A program made the translations under genes and the position numbers. A DNA stretch of 64,000 nt from Streptosporangium subroseum (GTDB lineage: Bacteria; Actinomycetota; Actinomycetes; Streptosporangiales; Streptosporangiaceae): positions 18,562 through 82,561 of the forward strand of contig NZ_FZOD01000045.1 of assembly GCF_900188345.1 (NCBI RefSeq), written 5' to 3'. The notes under the pieces were generated by a model. The model worked only from the letters and a program-made list of their open reading frames with translations. It was not told the DNA's origin and ran no database searches. Positions 26,901-34,468 of the stretch are shown here, piece by piece (within the stretch, counting starts at the first letter, position 1; each line of letters starts with the position of its first letter).

Positions 26901-27306
26901 CGAAGCCGAACGACTCATTCGCACCAACCTCGCCAGCCCCGCCCGTACCTGCGTCTCGACCTGGTACGCCCTGCTGGGTGAGATGCGCATCGCCGCGGGC
27001 TCGCTGGACAAGGCCGCGGCAGCGCTCGACAGCGCCGAGGAGTATCTCGAGCGCTACGGCCAACGTTCCGCGGAGGCGCTGCTCGTCCTCGTCCGCGCGC
27101 AGTTGGAGCACGCCGCCGGCGACGACCGCGCCGCCGTACGCCTTGCCGACCAGGCCCGCACCGTGGCGCTTCGGCAGGGGGCACATCTCTTCGTGCAACG
27201 CGCCGACCGGTTCCTTGCCGAATTGGGCGGCGAGACGCCCATGGGCGCGGCGGTCCAGGATCTCTCCGCTCTTCGTCCACCGGGCACTCATAGGTTCTCG
27301 ACCTGA
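23977..27306 (+). CDS. SARP/AfsR-like regulator with BTAD, AAA ATPase and TPR region
   Basis: 1109 residues. An OmpR-type winged helix (about 22-115; LRLQVLGPLRVWRGE, LIDLIWGEDAPASALNVIHKYV) is followed by a bacterial transcriptional activation domain to about 265 (LYALRLWSGPAGDGW, LGIDPGKAL). A Thr/Pro/Ala linker leads to a STAND-type ATPase with Walker A GEPGAGKSR (about 338-346) and Walker B VVMMIDDLQWAD, then helical TPR-like repeats. There is no C-terminal LuxR HTH. Large SARPs activate biosynthetic or catabolic clusters on signal and ATP binding. AAGGGG precedes ATG 23977. It diverges from the TetR gene and probably responds to it. Confidence 0.88.
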   Translation: MTATLVIPESTDAMRGVPLEGPLRLQVLGPLRVWRGESELEAGPRQQAYLLALLLARGGRPTGTGELIDLIWGEDAPASALNVIHKYVGLLRRLLEPDLPPRGTGAYLLKRGNGYLCAAGADLLDLTRFRQQSGAARTARAEGHDSAALDHYLYALRLWSGPAGDGWVHGPAAAPIFAGLNDEYFQACIEAASVALMLGQPTRVLPALHLAAAMAPLHEPVQASLITLLGGAGQQAEALAVFNAVRRRLTEDLGIDPGKALKAAHQRVLTQTPATQASAAQTPVTEPSGAPAPSLPPASPTPPSGDVNRLVGRSDEIAVLRRAVEPALESSTAVVLLEGEPGAGKSRLMEEIASHAEDRGALVVWGHCLEGEGTPTMWPWVETVSSLLDVMPEARCEQWLARDLGHLVGSRVERSEAPTIPDGNARFRLLEQVVGLIAEAAGERPVVMMIDDLQWADTSSLQLLDHVISRLPAGTAVVGALRNRGPSPSLELVRTLAAASRATGHRRLLVGPMSPAEVAELIHLETGVRLAPDVATSVHTRTAGNPFFVQELGRLWGAGSELTTETVLRGTVPMTVRDVVRDRLAVLDGDAQELLEIAALVGQSVELALLARMASLDVGSCLDRLEPVRSLGLVGPTPGDPFSYRFTHDLVRQAVSEAIPPGRATALHGSIADAIEEVGLSDESVAERVAHHLWSAGPVADPARTVAALVRAGARAKAKTALAAAERHLGSAVELARRASLLELELRALSQLIAVVGMRSMYGTASVSLLERAEQIAQRLGRDREAAGFLFSRWTAHGQALDLDRSSPLARRLEELGRTSEDPVVRCYGRAAAGIHEWCLGNIGESFQRLSALSLDLLSDHDEEHRDSVRDGVQLMAAGMFAEIAGYHGQTAQARAVLDTLSKAAGDDPYAVTAATSFEARTASVVGDPDWALRAAERGIAADPHFSFASLGTYLRLARCWALATTGQDPAAAADEAERLIRTNLASPARTCVSTWYALLGEMRIAAGSLDKAAAALDSAEEYLERYGQRSAEALLVLVRAQLEHAAGDDRAAVRLADQARTVALRQGAHLFVQRADRFLAELGGETPMGAAVQDLSALRPPGTHRFST

Positions 27307-27315
27307 GCGCGGCGG

Positions 27316-27580
27316 GGCCGGTTCCTCGTCGAGTCGACGGCAATCGACGTCGTCTGCGACGCCACGGCTACCGAGCCCGAGCGAGTCGTCTACTCGCGGT
27401 GCGCAGGCGACTTCACCGGTGAGCTGAGCATCCTCACTGGACAGACCGTCTTCCTCACCGCCCGGGTCCGGGAATCCGGTCTGGTCGTCCACATCCGTGC
27501 GGACCGATTGCGTGAGGTGCTGGGTGAGGAGGTGGACATCGCCGACGTGCTCGTGGATGCCTTCGCCATACGCCGAACCC
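27316..27580 (+). pseudogene. Cyclic-nucleotide-binding domain fragment of a thioredoxin reductase-like protein
   Basis: A forward frame beginning just after the SARP stop reads GRFLVESTAIDVVCD, then GDFTGELSILTGQTVFLTARV, RLREVLGEEVDIADVLVDAFAIRR. This is the effector-binding cassette (GELxxLTGQ) of actinobacterial FAD-dependent reductases with a fused cyclic-nucleotide-binding domain. No start codon and no catalytic domain are present; the sequence ends against an integrase fragment on the other strand. Confidence 0.55.
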
Positions 27581-27584
27581 GGTC

Positions 27585-27869
27585 CGCGCCTCTTAGCGCC
27601 GTCAGGTTGGCCGTCACGGCGCCGCCAGTGCTTCCGCGGCGGCTTGTCCGTGATCTGCATCCACCGTGCGAAGTCCCGCCCTTCAGCAGGGTCACCTGGT
27701 TCCGCTGCGCCCCGACTGCCGCCAGCCATCGCCACCACAGCAGCAGATCATTGCCGTAGGACCGCAATGTCGACTCCGACCGGTCTTGGGCCTGTAGCTC
27801 CCGCAGGAACGCCGCCACCGGCTCGACAACTACTCCGTCGCCGTCTACTACCGGAGGCTCTGACCGAAA
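27585..27869 (-). pseudogene. Tyrosine integrase, N-terminal fragment, frameshifted
   Basis: Reverse-strand frame: PVAAFLRELQAQDRSESTLRSYGNDLLLWWRWLAAVG, the SAM-like core-binding domain of phage/ICE integrases. After about 50 codons the homology continues in a second frame with RDFARWMQITDKPPRKHWRRRDG. There is no catalytic domain. This is a dead integrase of a type different from the intact one at 42021 and a further sign of repeated integration. Confidence 0.65.
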
Positions 27870-27909
27870 CCCCTCCGGGACGGCACCCTCACCGCCCGTC
27901 CCGGAGGGG
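27870..27909. terminator. GC-rich hairpin
   Basis: A perfect 14-bp stem CCCCTCCGGGACGG/CCGTCCCGGAGGGG with a 12-nt loop. It can act on either strand and sits immediately upstream of the dead integrase; no long T run follows. Confidence 0.5.
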
Positions 27910-28021
27910 GCGCGCACCCATCCAACCTTGCTTTTGAAACAGGCCTTGGATTCGCCCGGCGCACCTACATGCGCGGAGGCGTTAGACGGAGCCTTCAGGA
28001 ATTAGTCACCCAGTAGTCACT

Positions 28022-28056
28022 CTCGCTCTGTGCTCAAGGTGAGAGCGAGGACGTTT
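28022..28056 (+). terminator. Terminator before att scar B
   Basis: Stem CTCGCTCT (28022-28029) with AGAGCGAG (28042-28049), followed by GACGTTTTT. The order terminator, CCA end, tRNA fragment is the same as at the integrase end (43216-43301), so this is probably the fossil tail of another integrase gene. The preceding AGTCACCCAG...AGTCACTC also matches the integrase stop region. Confidence 0.65.
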
Positions 28057-28060
28057 TTCC

Positions 28061-28225
28061 TGGTGGACACTACTGGGTTCGAACCAGTGACATCTCGCCT
28101 GTAAGGCGATCCGAGCACGTGCCTGACCAGGGCCGACATAAGCCCTGATCTGGAGCTGAAACCCACGGCGATCCACCGGCGTCTGGGCCCGTCCGTGATC
28201 GTTGTCACCCAGTTGGTCACTCAGG
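28061..28225. repeat. att scar B: tRNA-Val 3' end plus arm
   Basis: 28061-28109 repeats the tRNA-Val 3' end, with two or three substitutions, then GATCCGAGCA and a diverged version of the ~110-bp arm ending GTTGTCACCCAGTTGGTCACTCA. It separates the SARP side of the island from the giant LuxR unit. Confidence 0.8.
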
Positions 28226-28353
28226 TACGGCATGCGGCCAGACGGCCTGGCAGCAACGTGAACGCCTATATGGGGGCGAGACGCAGGCTTCACCGAGTAG
28301 GCCCGGAGACGGCCTAACCGGTACCTAGAAGAACGCATACATCACGAACGCGA

Positions 28354-28487
28354 TCACCCCGTACGGCGCCGGCGAGGTGCGTCAAGCACCATGACCGAGT
28401 CACCGAAGTCGGCCACGGTCTTGAACTGACCTCCGAGCGCCGTCACGTAAGCGGCCAGAGTAGCCACCTCGCTGATGATTCCGCCAC
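28354..28487 (-). pseudogene. higA: higA antitoxin, 3' fragment
   Basis: The last 43 codons (SEVATLAAYVTALGGQFKTVADFGDS, then DAPRRRRTG and stop) are nearly identical to the end of the HigA at 15566. The HTH is absent; the joint is near 28488. It sits at the same distance from att scar B as intact higA does from scar A, so the two units share ancestry. From 28488 to 28795 I see no gene, only an AT-richer stretch that could hold the LuxR promoter. Confidence 0.75.
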
Positions 28488-28795
28488 GTCATTCCGTCTG
28501 TGATCGTGATCCTCCACTTCCTGGCATCGGGATGGGTGAGCCACAGAAGGCAGTCCCCGCCGCCTGTAGATCCGGGCTTAATCCTGTTTTGACGGACATT
28601 TGAGATCAAATATTGGATCTTGGGAGGATGCCACATGATGGAGGGCGCGAGGAGGATGAATCCAAGTAAAGGCCTCGCATTCTCAAGCGGGCGACGGCCT
28701 TCCCCCTGAAGGTGACGCCACGAAGACGGAGAAACCGCAGACCTCCTTCCTATCTCGTGCTTGGCGCGGCTGATACTTGGGTAGTTCATGGATTT

Positions 28796-31657
28796 ATGGG
28801 GGATTCATCCCGCCGTGGACATGAAGCCACTAGTGAGCCCGATTTCTGCCGATCGTCATGGCCCGGTTGGCGTGGCCGCGCCCGGGAGTGGGAGCTTGTC
28901 GCCGGACTGCTGCAGGCGACCAAGGTCGGCCGGGGTGGGGTCTTATTGGTTGAGGGCCGATCCGGCGTCGGAAAAAGCCGCCTGCTCGGCATAACCGCCA
29001 CCGCGTCAGCAAAAGCCGGACTGGCAGTCGCCCAGGGCACCGCGGACGAACTGACCCAACTGATACCGCTGGCCCCGCTGACCTCAGCGCTCGGACAATC
29101 GGGCCGCGCGCTTCCCGCCGACGATCGCCTGACCGTCTGCGGTCCGGCCGATCAGCGGTTGCTGCTGGTGGAGCGACTGCAAGGACCGCTGGAGCAGCGA
29201 GTGGCTCAAGGACCGCTGCTCCTCACCCTGGACGACCTGCACTGGGCCGACCCGATAACCCTGCTGGCGCTGCGGTCGATGACCAGAGAGCTCGCCTCCT
29301 ACCCGCTTGTCTGGATGCTGTCTCGCACCAGCGGCAGCGGCGATGACCCCCGCCTCAATTGTCTGTTCGACGTGCTGGAACGTGACGGCGCGAACCGGAT
29401 CACGCTGGAGGCGCTGGACGAGCGAGCAGTGACCGACGTCATCACCGACGTCCTCGGGGCAGCGCCCGACCCGGACGTGCTGGCCCTGGCCGACATCGCG
29501 GACGGCAACCCCTTCCTGCTCGTCGATCTCCTGGAGAAATTCAACGGCGAGGGCGTCTTCCAGATCGCCGATGGCCACGCGCGGATGGTCTCGGCACGGC
29601 TGCCGCACGCTCAGGCGATCACCCAGGAACGCCTGGCGGAGTTGTCCGCACCGACCAGGCACATGCTGCAGGGCGCCGGAATCCTGGGCCGTTCATTCTC
29701 GGTGAGAGATCTGACCGAAATATTCGGCGAATCGACCAGCGGCCTGTTGCCGATGCTGGAGGAGGCGATGTCGGCCGGCATCGTCGAATCCGCCGGGGAC
29801 GAGCTCACCTTCCGGCACGACCTGCTGTGGCAGGCGGTGGTCGGGACCATCCCCACCCCCATACGCCGGGCCCTGCACCACAACGCAGCAGAGATGCTGC
29901 TCAACCGAGGCGGGTCGGCCGTTCCCGCCGCCGCACACCTCATTCACAGCGTCGGTCGCGGTGATACGTCCGCACTCCTCGGACTGGACCAAGCCGCGCG
30001 GGAAGTACTGCGGTCCTCACCTCAGACCGCCGCCGACCTCGCCCTACGGGCGCTCGAACTCAGCGACTCCACCGACCCCGACTGGTTCGGTCGCGCCACC
30101 ACGGCGGTCGATGCCCTGACGGTCATCGGACGGCTGTCCCAGGCAGCCGATCTCGCCCGTACCGCACTGGGCAGGGCCCCGCCCCGCCACGCCCCTCGCC
30201 TGCGATGCGCGCTGGCGCACATCCTGCTGCTGAGCGGCCGACCGGAAGATGCGATATCCGAGGCCGAAAGCCTGCTCGCCCAGCAGGACATCCCCGATGA
30301 CCTCCGCGGCATCGCCGAATGGACGATGTTCTGGGGGCTTACCTGGCTGAACGACTTCCGGACAGGACGGCAACAGGCGGAAGCCGTGCTGGCCGATCGC
30401 GAGCAGCACACCGATGCCGCCGTGGTCGGAGCGCTCCTGCTGCTCGCCCGGTTCGCCATGGTCGATGGGCGGATCGCCGACTCGTTCGCGCATCTTTGCG
30501 AAGCCCTGCACATCACCGACACCGGCACCGTCGAAGCCATCCAGCGCCCGTATACGCGCCTGATACTGAGCCTCCACTACAGAGCCGTGCGTCAGTTCGA
30601 TGAGGCTGACATCGCCATCCAGGCCGCCGAGGAGGAGATCAAAGATCTTGGGCTGACCGTGCTCGCCGCACAACCGGCGCTGTTCCGCTCCGTTCTGAAT
30701 CTGGGCGCCGGCCGACTTGACGACGCCGCCGCCGAGGCCCAAGCCGGGAAAACGATCGCCGAGGAGCTGGGCACACACGGATTCATCCGCGTCGGGCTGT
30801 CCATACTCGCTGTCCTTGCCCTGCGGCGGGGCGACATCGACGCCGCGGTCGGGCACATCGAACGCTTCCAGTCCATACTCGCCGCGCCCGAGATGTTGTT
30901 CGGGTCGGTGTGGGAAAGGTGGGTGATGGCGGCGGTGGCCGAGGCCCAAGGTGATATCGGACGGGCGATCGAGGTACTCCACACCATTTACACCGACGAG
31001 GAGGAGCGGCGCTGGACACTCCTCACGACGCCTCTCACGGCCGCCTGGATGACCCGGCTGGCGCTGGCCGCGGCGAACCGTCCGTATGCGCAGGCCATGG
31101 TTGACACGGCTGAGTACCTGGCCCGAAACAACCCGGACTTCCCCGTCTTCGCCACCACGTTCGCCCACGCCCGCGGCATTTTCCATCAGGATCCCGGCGC
31201 GTTGGCCGCCGCCGCCGATCAGCCCGAACCGTGGGCACGCGCCTTGGTCGCCGAAGATCTTGGCGTCTTGTGGGCCGGTGCTTCCGGCGCCGATGCCCCG
31301 GCGAAGGCCGTCGACAGCCTGGACCAGGCACTCGAAGGCTACGAGCGCATCGGTGCGCTCTGGGACGTGGCCCGGGTGCGAGCCCGGCTGCGGGCCCTGG
31401 GTGTGCGGCGCCGTCACTGGGCGCAATCTCAGCGGCCGTCTTTCGGATGGGACAGCCTCACCGACACGGAACGCGCGGTGGCCGGCCTGATCGCCCGGGG
31501 GATGACCAACCGCCAGGCCGCCGCGCGTATGTTCCTCTCGCCTCACACGGTGTCCACTCATCTTCGCCGTATGTTCGGCAAACTCGATATCGCATCCCGT
31601 GCCGAACTGGCCCGCATCGTCGCCGAAGAATGCCCCGAGCTCCCCAAAGGCGCTTAA
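28796..31657 (+). CDS. Large ATP-binding LuxR-family regulator (LAL/MalT-like)
   Basis: About 953 residues. A STAND-type ATPase has Walker A GRSGVGKSR (about 53-61) and Walker B LLLTLDDLHWADP. A long TPR-like helical region follows, and a C-terminal LuxR HTH: LTDTERAVAGLIARGMTNRQAAARMFLSPHTVSTHLRRMFGKLDI (about 887-931). LAL regulators switch on large gene clusters after ligand and ATP binding. ATG 28796 gives a normal distance to the ATPase; an in-frame GTG at 28712 would add 28 residues and neither has a convincing ribosome site. No obvious target operon adjoins it. It lies between att scars B and C and looks like cargo. Confidence 0.85.
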   Translation: MGDSSRRGHEATSEPDFCRSSWPGWRGRAREWELVAGLLQATKVGRGGVLLVEGRSGVGKSRLLGITATASAKAGLAVAQGTADELTQLIPLAPLTSALGQSGRALPADDRLTVCGPADQRLLLVERLQGPLEQRVAQGPLLLTLDDLHWADPITLLALRSMTRELASYPLVWMLSRTSGSGDDPRLNCLFDVLERDGANRITLEALDERAVTDVITDVLGAAPDPDVLALADIADGNPFLLVDLLEKFNGEGVFQIADGHARMVSARLPHAQAITQERLAELSAPTRHMLQGAGILGRSFSVRDLTEIFGESTSGLLPMLEEAMSAGIVESAGDELTFRHDLLWQAVVGTIPTPIRRALHHNAAEMLLNRGGSAVPAAAHLIHSVGRGDTSALLGLDQAAREVLRSSPQTAADLALRALELSDSTDPDWFGRATTAVDALTVIGRLSQAADLARTALGRAPPRHAPRLRCALAHILLLSGRPEDAISEAESLLAQQDIPDDLRGIAEWTMFWGLTWLNDFRTGRQQAEAVLADREQHTDAAVVGALLLLARFAMVDGRIADSFAHLCEALHITDTGTVEAIQRPYTRLILSLHYRAVRQFDEADIAIQAAEEEIKDLGLTVLAAQPALFRSVLNLGAGRLDDAAAEAQAGKTIAEELGTHGFIRVGLSILAVLALRRGDIDAAVGHIERFQSILAAPEMLFGSVWERWVMAAVAEAQGDIGRAIEVLHTIYTDEEERRWTLLTTPLTAAWMTRLALAAANRPYAQAMVDTAEYLARNNPDFPVFATTFAHARGIFHQDPGALAAAADQPEPWARALVAEDLGVLWAGASGADAPAKAVDSLDQALEGYERIGALWDVARVRARLRALGVRRRHWAQSQRPSFGWDSLTDTERAVAGLIARGMTNRQAAARMFLSPHTVSTHLRRMFGKLDIASRAELARIVAEECPELPKGA

Positions 31658-31799
31658 GCCCGAGAGTCGGTTAGCGTTTCCCTTGATTACCAACAGCCCA
31701 ATTCGGCAAATTCATGGCCTCTTGGTCCCGAAGCAATCGCTGTACCGGTTCAATGTGGCTTGGGACCACGCTCTTCCTGCCGGGATCGTCCGTCAGTGT

Positions 31800-31840
31800 C
31801 CGCAGGCGTTCGGGGACGTTGTCACCCGGTTGGTCACGAA
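31800..31840. repeat. Short att-arm remnant
   Basis: GTTGTCACCCGGTTGGTCACGA matches the end of the arms at scars A-C with two changes, without tRNA sequence. Further on, about 31870, CACCCAGAACTTGCGCTCTCTGCGC resembles the arm/DUF5919 joint at 34460. Apart from this, 31658-31980 carries no recognisable gene. Confidence 0.45.
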
Positions 31841-31980
31841 GACGGTTCATCGGAAGTAGATCCCGTCACCCAGAACTTGCGCTCTCTGCGCTTCCTATCG
31901 ACGCTGATTTTGGTGACACCCCCACAGCACCTCGGCAGCGAGCGGGATTTCCTGCGCGCCAGGTGACCGGTGTCCGTCGA

Positions 31981-32289
31981 TCAGGCCGCGTGCGGCTCGA
32001 ACCAGACCGAGCCCAGATCATGACCGGAAGTAAGACGGACGTCGGCGTTCAGCGCCGCAGCCAGATGTCGCAGCAAAGCGATCGTCGGCGCGGTTCCACC
32101 TTCCTCAATGCACTCGACCTCATCCTCGGTCATGCCGGCACGCTCGGCCAGCTCTGCCACGGTCAACCCAAGTGCGCTACGCCGGTCATACAACGCCTTA
32201 CCGAAGGCCAATGCCTCCCGGATCATGATCCGTTCGGGATCTTCGGCCTGGGGTTCAGGTCGCACCCAGCGGGTGTGATACCCAGTCAT
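31981..32289 (-). CDS. XRE-family antitoxin
   Basis: 102 residues: RWVRPEPQAEDPERI, the spacer KALYDRRSALGLTVAELAERAGMTEDEVECIEEGG (HTH, about residues 32-66) and ALLRHLAAALNADVRLTSGHDLGSVWFEPH. This is an antitoxin class that follows RelE/ParE toxins. ATG 32289 starts it; the frame is open further upstream into the toxin fragment with no stop between, so a fused product from an upstream start is possible. Autoregulation with its toxin is expected, but the toxin is incomplete. Confidence 0.75.
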   Translation of the reverse strand: MTGYHTRWVRPEPQAEDPERIMIREALAFGKALYDRRSALGLTVAELAERAGMTEDEVECIEEGGTAPTIALLRHLAAALNADVRLTSGHDLGSVWFEPHAA

Positions 32290-32440
32290 CACGCCTGCCT
32301 CATAAATCTCAGCCACCGGCCCATGATGGTCGCGTTCGCAGATCTTCTGCGCCCGGACCGCCCTGTCAATCTGTCGCTGATCGTGCTGCTTGGTCTTACG
32401 GAAAGCCGTGAGCAACACGATCGTCCCACCCGGAGTGCAC
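32290..32440 (-). pseudogene. RelE/ParE-type toxin, 3' fragment
   Basis: About 45 codons: GGTIVLLTAFRKTKQHDQRQIDRAVRAQK, the terminal strand and helix of a RelE/ParE-family toxin. Everything before GGT is missing; upstream DNA is instead the end of a DUF5919 gene in another frame. The fragment has no stop and runs in frame into the antitoxin. Confidence 0.65.
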
Positions 32441-32444
32441 AGGC

Positions 32445-32580
32445 TTCCGCGACTCCTCCGCCCACACGTCCCGCCCGTTGCGTCACAACTCGAAAGCATG
32501 GGTGGCCGAACCGGTCAAGCAGCCCGTCGTCCTGTATGTAGCAGCGCAGGTGCGTCATCGGCGATTCGTCTCCGCATCCC
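32445..32580 (-). pseudogene. 3' fragment of an HTH/DUF5919 gene (copy 3 of 4)
   Basis: Reverse-strand nucleotide sequence matches the 3' ~120 bases of the intact gene at 34461 (DDGLLDRFGH, then the tail in a shifted frame) with several substitutions and a changed stop. It joins directly to the RelE-like fragment. Confidence 0.65.
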
Positions 32581-32673
32581 TGGCGTAAGGAGATTTGCCA
32601 GCCTTGTCGAGCGAACCTCTTCGACCTGGCCGAATCTCCGGCCCAGATATGAGCCAGAAGTTATATTCTAGAG

Positions 32674-33059
32674 ATGACCTGGGAGATCGTCCTACTGGAC
32701 CACGTAGAGTCCTGGTTCCTGAAGCTCTGTGAGAGTGATCCAGACTCGGCGATCCTCGTCGAGAAGGCGATCGACCGGCTCGCCGAGGTCGGCCCCACCC
32801 TTGGTCGCCCCTTGGTGGACACGTTGGAGGACGACGACCTGAACAACCTCAAGGAGCTCCGTCCAGGCTCGCGAGGGCGATCAGAGATTAGAATCATCTT
32901 CATCTTCGACCCGACAGAGAAGCGGTCTTTCTCGTAGCCGGAGACAAGGCAGGCAAGTGGTCGCGCTGGTATGACGAGGCGATCCCGCTGGCCAAGTCTC
33001 GCTACATGGAGTACCGCGCGGAGAAGAAGGCCGAGAAGACGAAGGAGGACAGGCGATGA
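32674..33059 (+). pseudogene. higB: HigB/Gp49-like toxin with a one-base frameshift
   Basis: Reading begins MTWEIVLLDHVESWF and continues through AIDRLAEVGPTLGRPLVD, LKELRPGSRGRSEIRIIFIFDPTEK, then stops early at 32937. The homologous end (VFLVAGDKAGKWSRWYDEAIPLAKSRYMEYR) is present in the frame one base back and ends TGA at 33057-33059, overlapping the antitoxin ATG. Loss of one G in the GAAGGCGG-type context near 32924 explains it. The intact protein would be about 129 residues. As it stands, an 87-residue product lacking the last strands is expected. A sequencing error or programmed slippage is not excluded. Confidence 0.8.
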
Positions 33060-33385
33060 GCCCTGCGCGCCGCTGGCAGGAGGTCAAGGCTGAGGCCCAC
33101 CGGCTCCATCCCGAGCTGGCCGCTCCCGAGCGTCAGGCTGCCGCCGAAGCCGAACTGGATGCATACGTGGCGGGCTATCACCTGAAAGAGCTGCGTAAGT
33201 CACTGGGCAAAACCCAAGCCGAGGTCGCCGCCGCGCTCGGCATCTCCCAGTCACGGGTCTCCCAGATCGAAAACGGTGACCCCGACGCCATGGAGCTGGA
33301 GACTCTCCGGGCCTACGCGGCCGCGCTGGGCGGGCACGTCGAGGTGACGATCAGCGTCGGCCCGCACTCCGTCAAGGTCGCCTGA
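33056..33385 (+). CDS. higA: XRE-family antitoxin (HigA type)
   Basis: 109 residues. HTH at ELRKSLGKTQAEVAAALGISQSRVSQIENG (about 45-74), then DAMELETLRAYAAALGGHVEVTISVG, the standard end of HigA-type antitoxins. ATG 33056 overlaps the end of the restored toxin frame (ATGA), confirming toxin-antitoxin coupling. It is open and intact although its toxin is frameshifted. A terminator follows. Confidence 0.85.
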   Translation: MSPARRWQEVKAEAHRLHPELAAPERQAAAEAELDAYVAGYHLKELRKSLGKTQAEVAAALGISQSRVSQIENGDPDAMELETLRAYAAALGGHVEVTISVGPHSVKVA

Positions 33386-33492
33386 AGACGAGCCGGGCTC
33401 ATCTGAGGCGGCTCCCTCTGCGGCATACAGGATCGCTCACCATGCCGCCCCGGATACGCAGCTAAGACCAATCACACGGTGATAGTACGAAA

Positions 33493-33524
33493 CCCCATCC
33501 AGAAAGCTTGGATGGGGCTGTTTT
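33493..33524 (+). terminator. Terminator before att scar C
   Basis: Stem CCCCATCCA/TGGATGGGG (33493-33501, 33509-33517) then CTGTTTT. It lies directly before the CCA end of tRNA fragment C. Confidence 0.75.
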
Positions 33525-33527
33525 GGC

Positions 33528-33688
33528 TGGTGGGCATACTGGGTTCGAACCAGTGACATCTCGCTTGTAAGGCGATCCGAGCAGGGACACGACCAGGGCC
33601 GATACCAGCGCTGACCTGGGCGTACGGTCCACGACCGTCCACCGTCGTCCGCCCCCGTCCGGGGTCGTTGTCACCCAGTTGGTCACTC
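33528..33688. repeat. att scar C: tRNA-Val 3' end plus arm
   Basis: 33528-33575 repeats the tRNA-Val 3' end with a one-base deletion in the acceptor strand, then GATCCGAGCAGG and the ~110-bp arm ending GTTGTCACCCAGTTGGTCACTCA. It is closest to scar A in sequence. Confidence 0.8.
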
Positions 33689-33884
33689 ACCCACGCCGTC
33701 TTCTTCAGCGAAGTCATTATCGATCTCGAAGGAAGCGAAGAACGGAAGTTCCCGCTCGACAGACCTCCTTGGCAGGCTCGGCTCCGGAACCGAGCGAAAC
33801 TCCTTCTCAGGCCATCGCAGCATAGAGATGTCTCCATGATTTCAGGGGATTGCCAGCGACCTGTGCCGCTTTTACGCTCCGTCC

Positions 33885-34349
33885 ATGGCGGACATCAGCT
33901 ATCTCGAAGCGTGGCAGATGTGGCTCCAGGGAAAGCCCACCATTGGGAACGACATGCTCGGTGTGCCGATGTTGTGGTGGGGGCGCGCTGGGAAGATCCT
34001 CACGTTTGTAGCCGGCGCCGTAGTCCTCATCGACCTGGTCGGGCCAGAGAAGCTCTCTCGCTACGGTGACCGCCTAGTGCGGTTAATGACTGCCCAACCC
34101 GTTTTGAGGCCCGTCGGTGCTGGCTTTGCCGCGGGAACAATCGCCTCGCTACTCATCATCGGGGTTACTGAGCCAATGGGGAACTCACAGGCGCGGGCCT
34201 GGCTCGCGGTGGCGGGCGGCGGCACGGCAGCCTTCCTGGTGTTTATTATCGGCTTCGCGTTACAGCATCCTAATTTCGCCTCGGTGGCACGGTGGGTATC
34301 TGTGGGGCTGCTCCTGATCGGCTTCCACTTCGACCTGCTCGCCTCTTAG
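33885..34349 (+). CDS. Small multispanning membrane protein, unknown function
   Basis: 154 residues with four hydrophobic segments: ILTFVAGAVVLIDLVG, PVGAGFAAGTIASLLIIGV, WLAVAGGGTAAFLVFIIGFAL and WVSVGLLLIGFHFDLLA. No known motif is seen. The N-terminus (YLEAWQMWLQGK) looks amphipathic. Its last codons overlap a decayed att core (scar D), so its 3' end may have been reshaped by integration. It lies alone between scars C and D; no clear ribosome site precedes ATG 33885. Confidence 0.5.
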   Translation: MADISYLEAWQMWLQGKPTIGNDMLGVPMLWWGRAGKILTFVAGAVVLIDLVGPEKLSRYGDRLVRLMTAQPVLRPVGAGFAAGTIASLLIIGVTEPMGNSQARAWLAVAGGGTAAFLVFIIGFALQHPNFASVARWVSVGLLLIGFHFDLLAS

Positions 34350-34468
34350 ACGATCCCAACAGGGGCATGGCCAGAACCGATACCGGCGCTAACCTGGGCT
34401 TACGGTCCACGAATGTCCACCGTTGTCCGCCCCCTTCCGGGGTCGTCCTCACCCAGTTAATCACCCAG
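34337..34468. repeat. att scar D: decayed core plus arm
   Basis: CTCGCCTCTTAGACGATCC is a degenerate copy of the core CTCGCTTGTAAGGCGATCC, followed by a ~110-bp arm clearly related to A-C (ACCGATACCGGCGCTAACCTGGG) and ending CACCCAGTTAATCACCCAG. The T-arm part of the tRNA is gone. It abuts the end of the intact DUF5919 gene and is the likely left limit of the rightmost element. Confidence 0.6.

Noticed and set aside
33462..33686. Reverse-strand open frames starting MTNWVTT and containing GSPYKRDVTGSNPV at 15472, 28220 and 33686
   Set aside because: They are translations of the tRNA 3' end and arm repeats; identity tracks the tRNA structure, not a protein, and codon choice is not gene-like.
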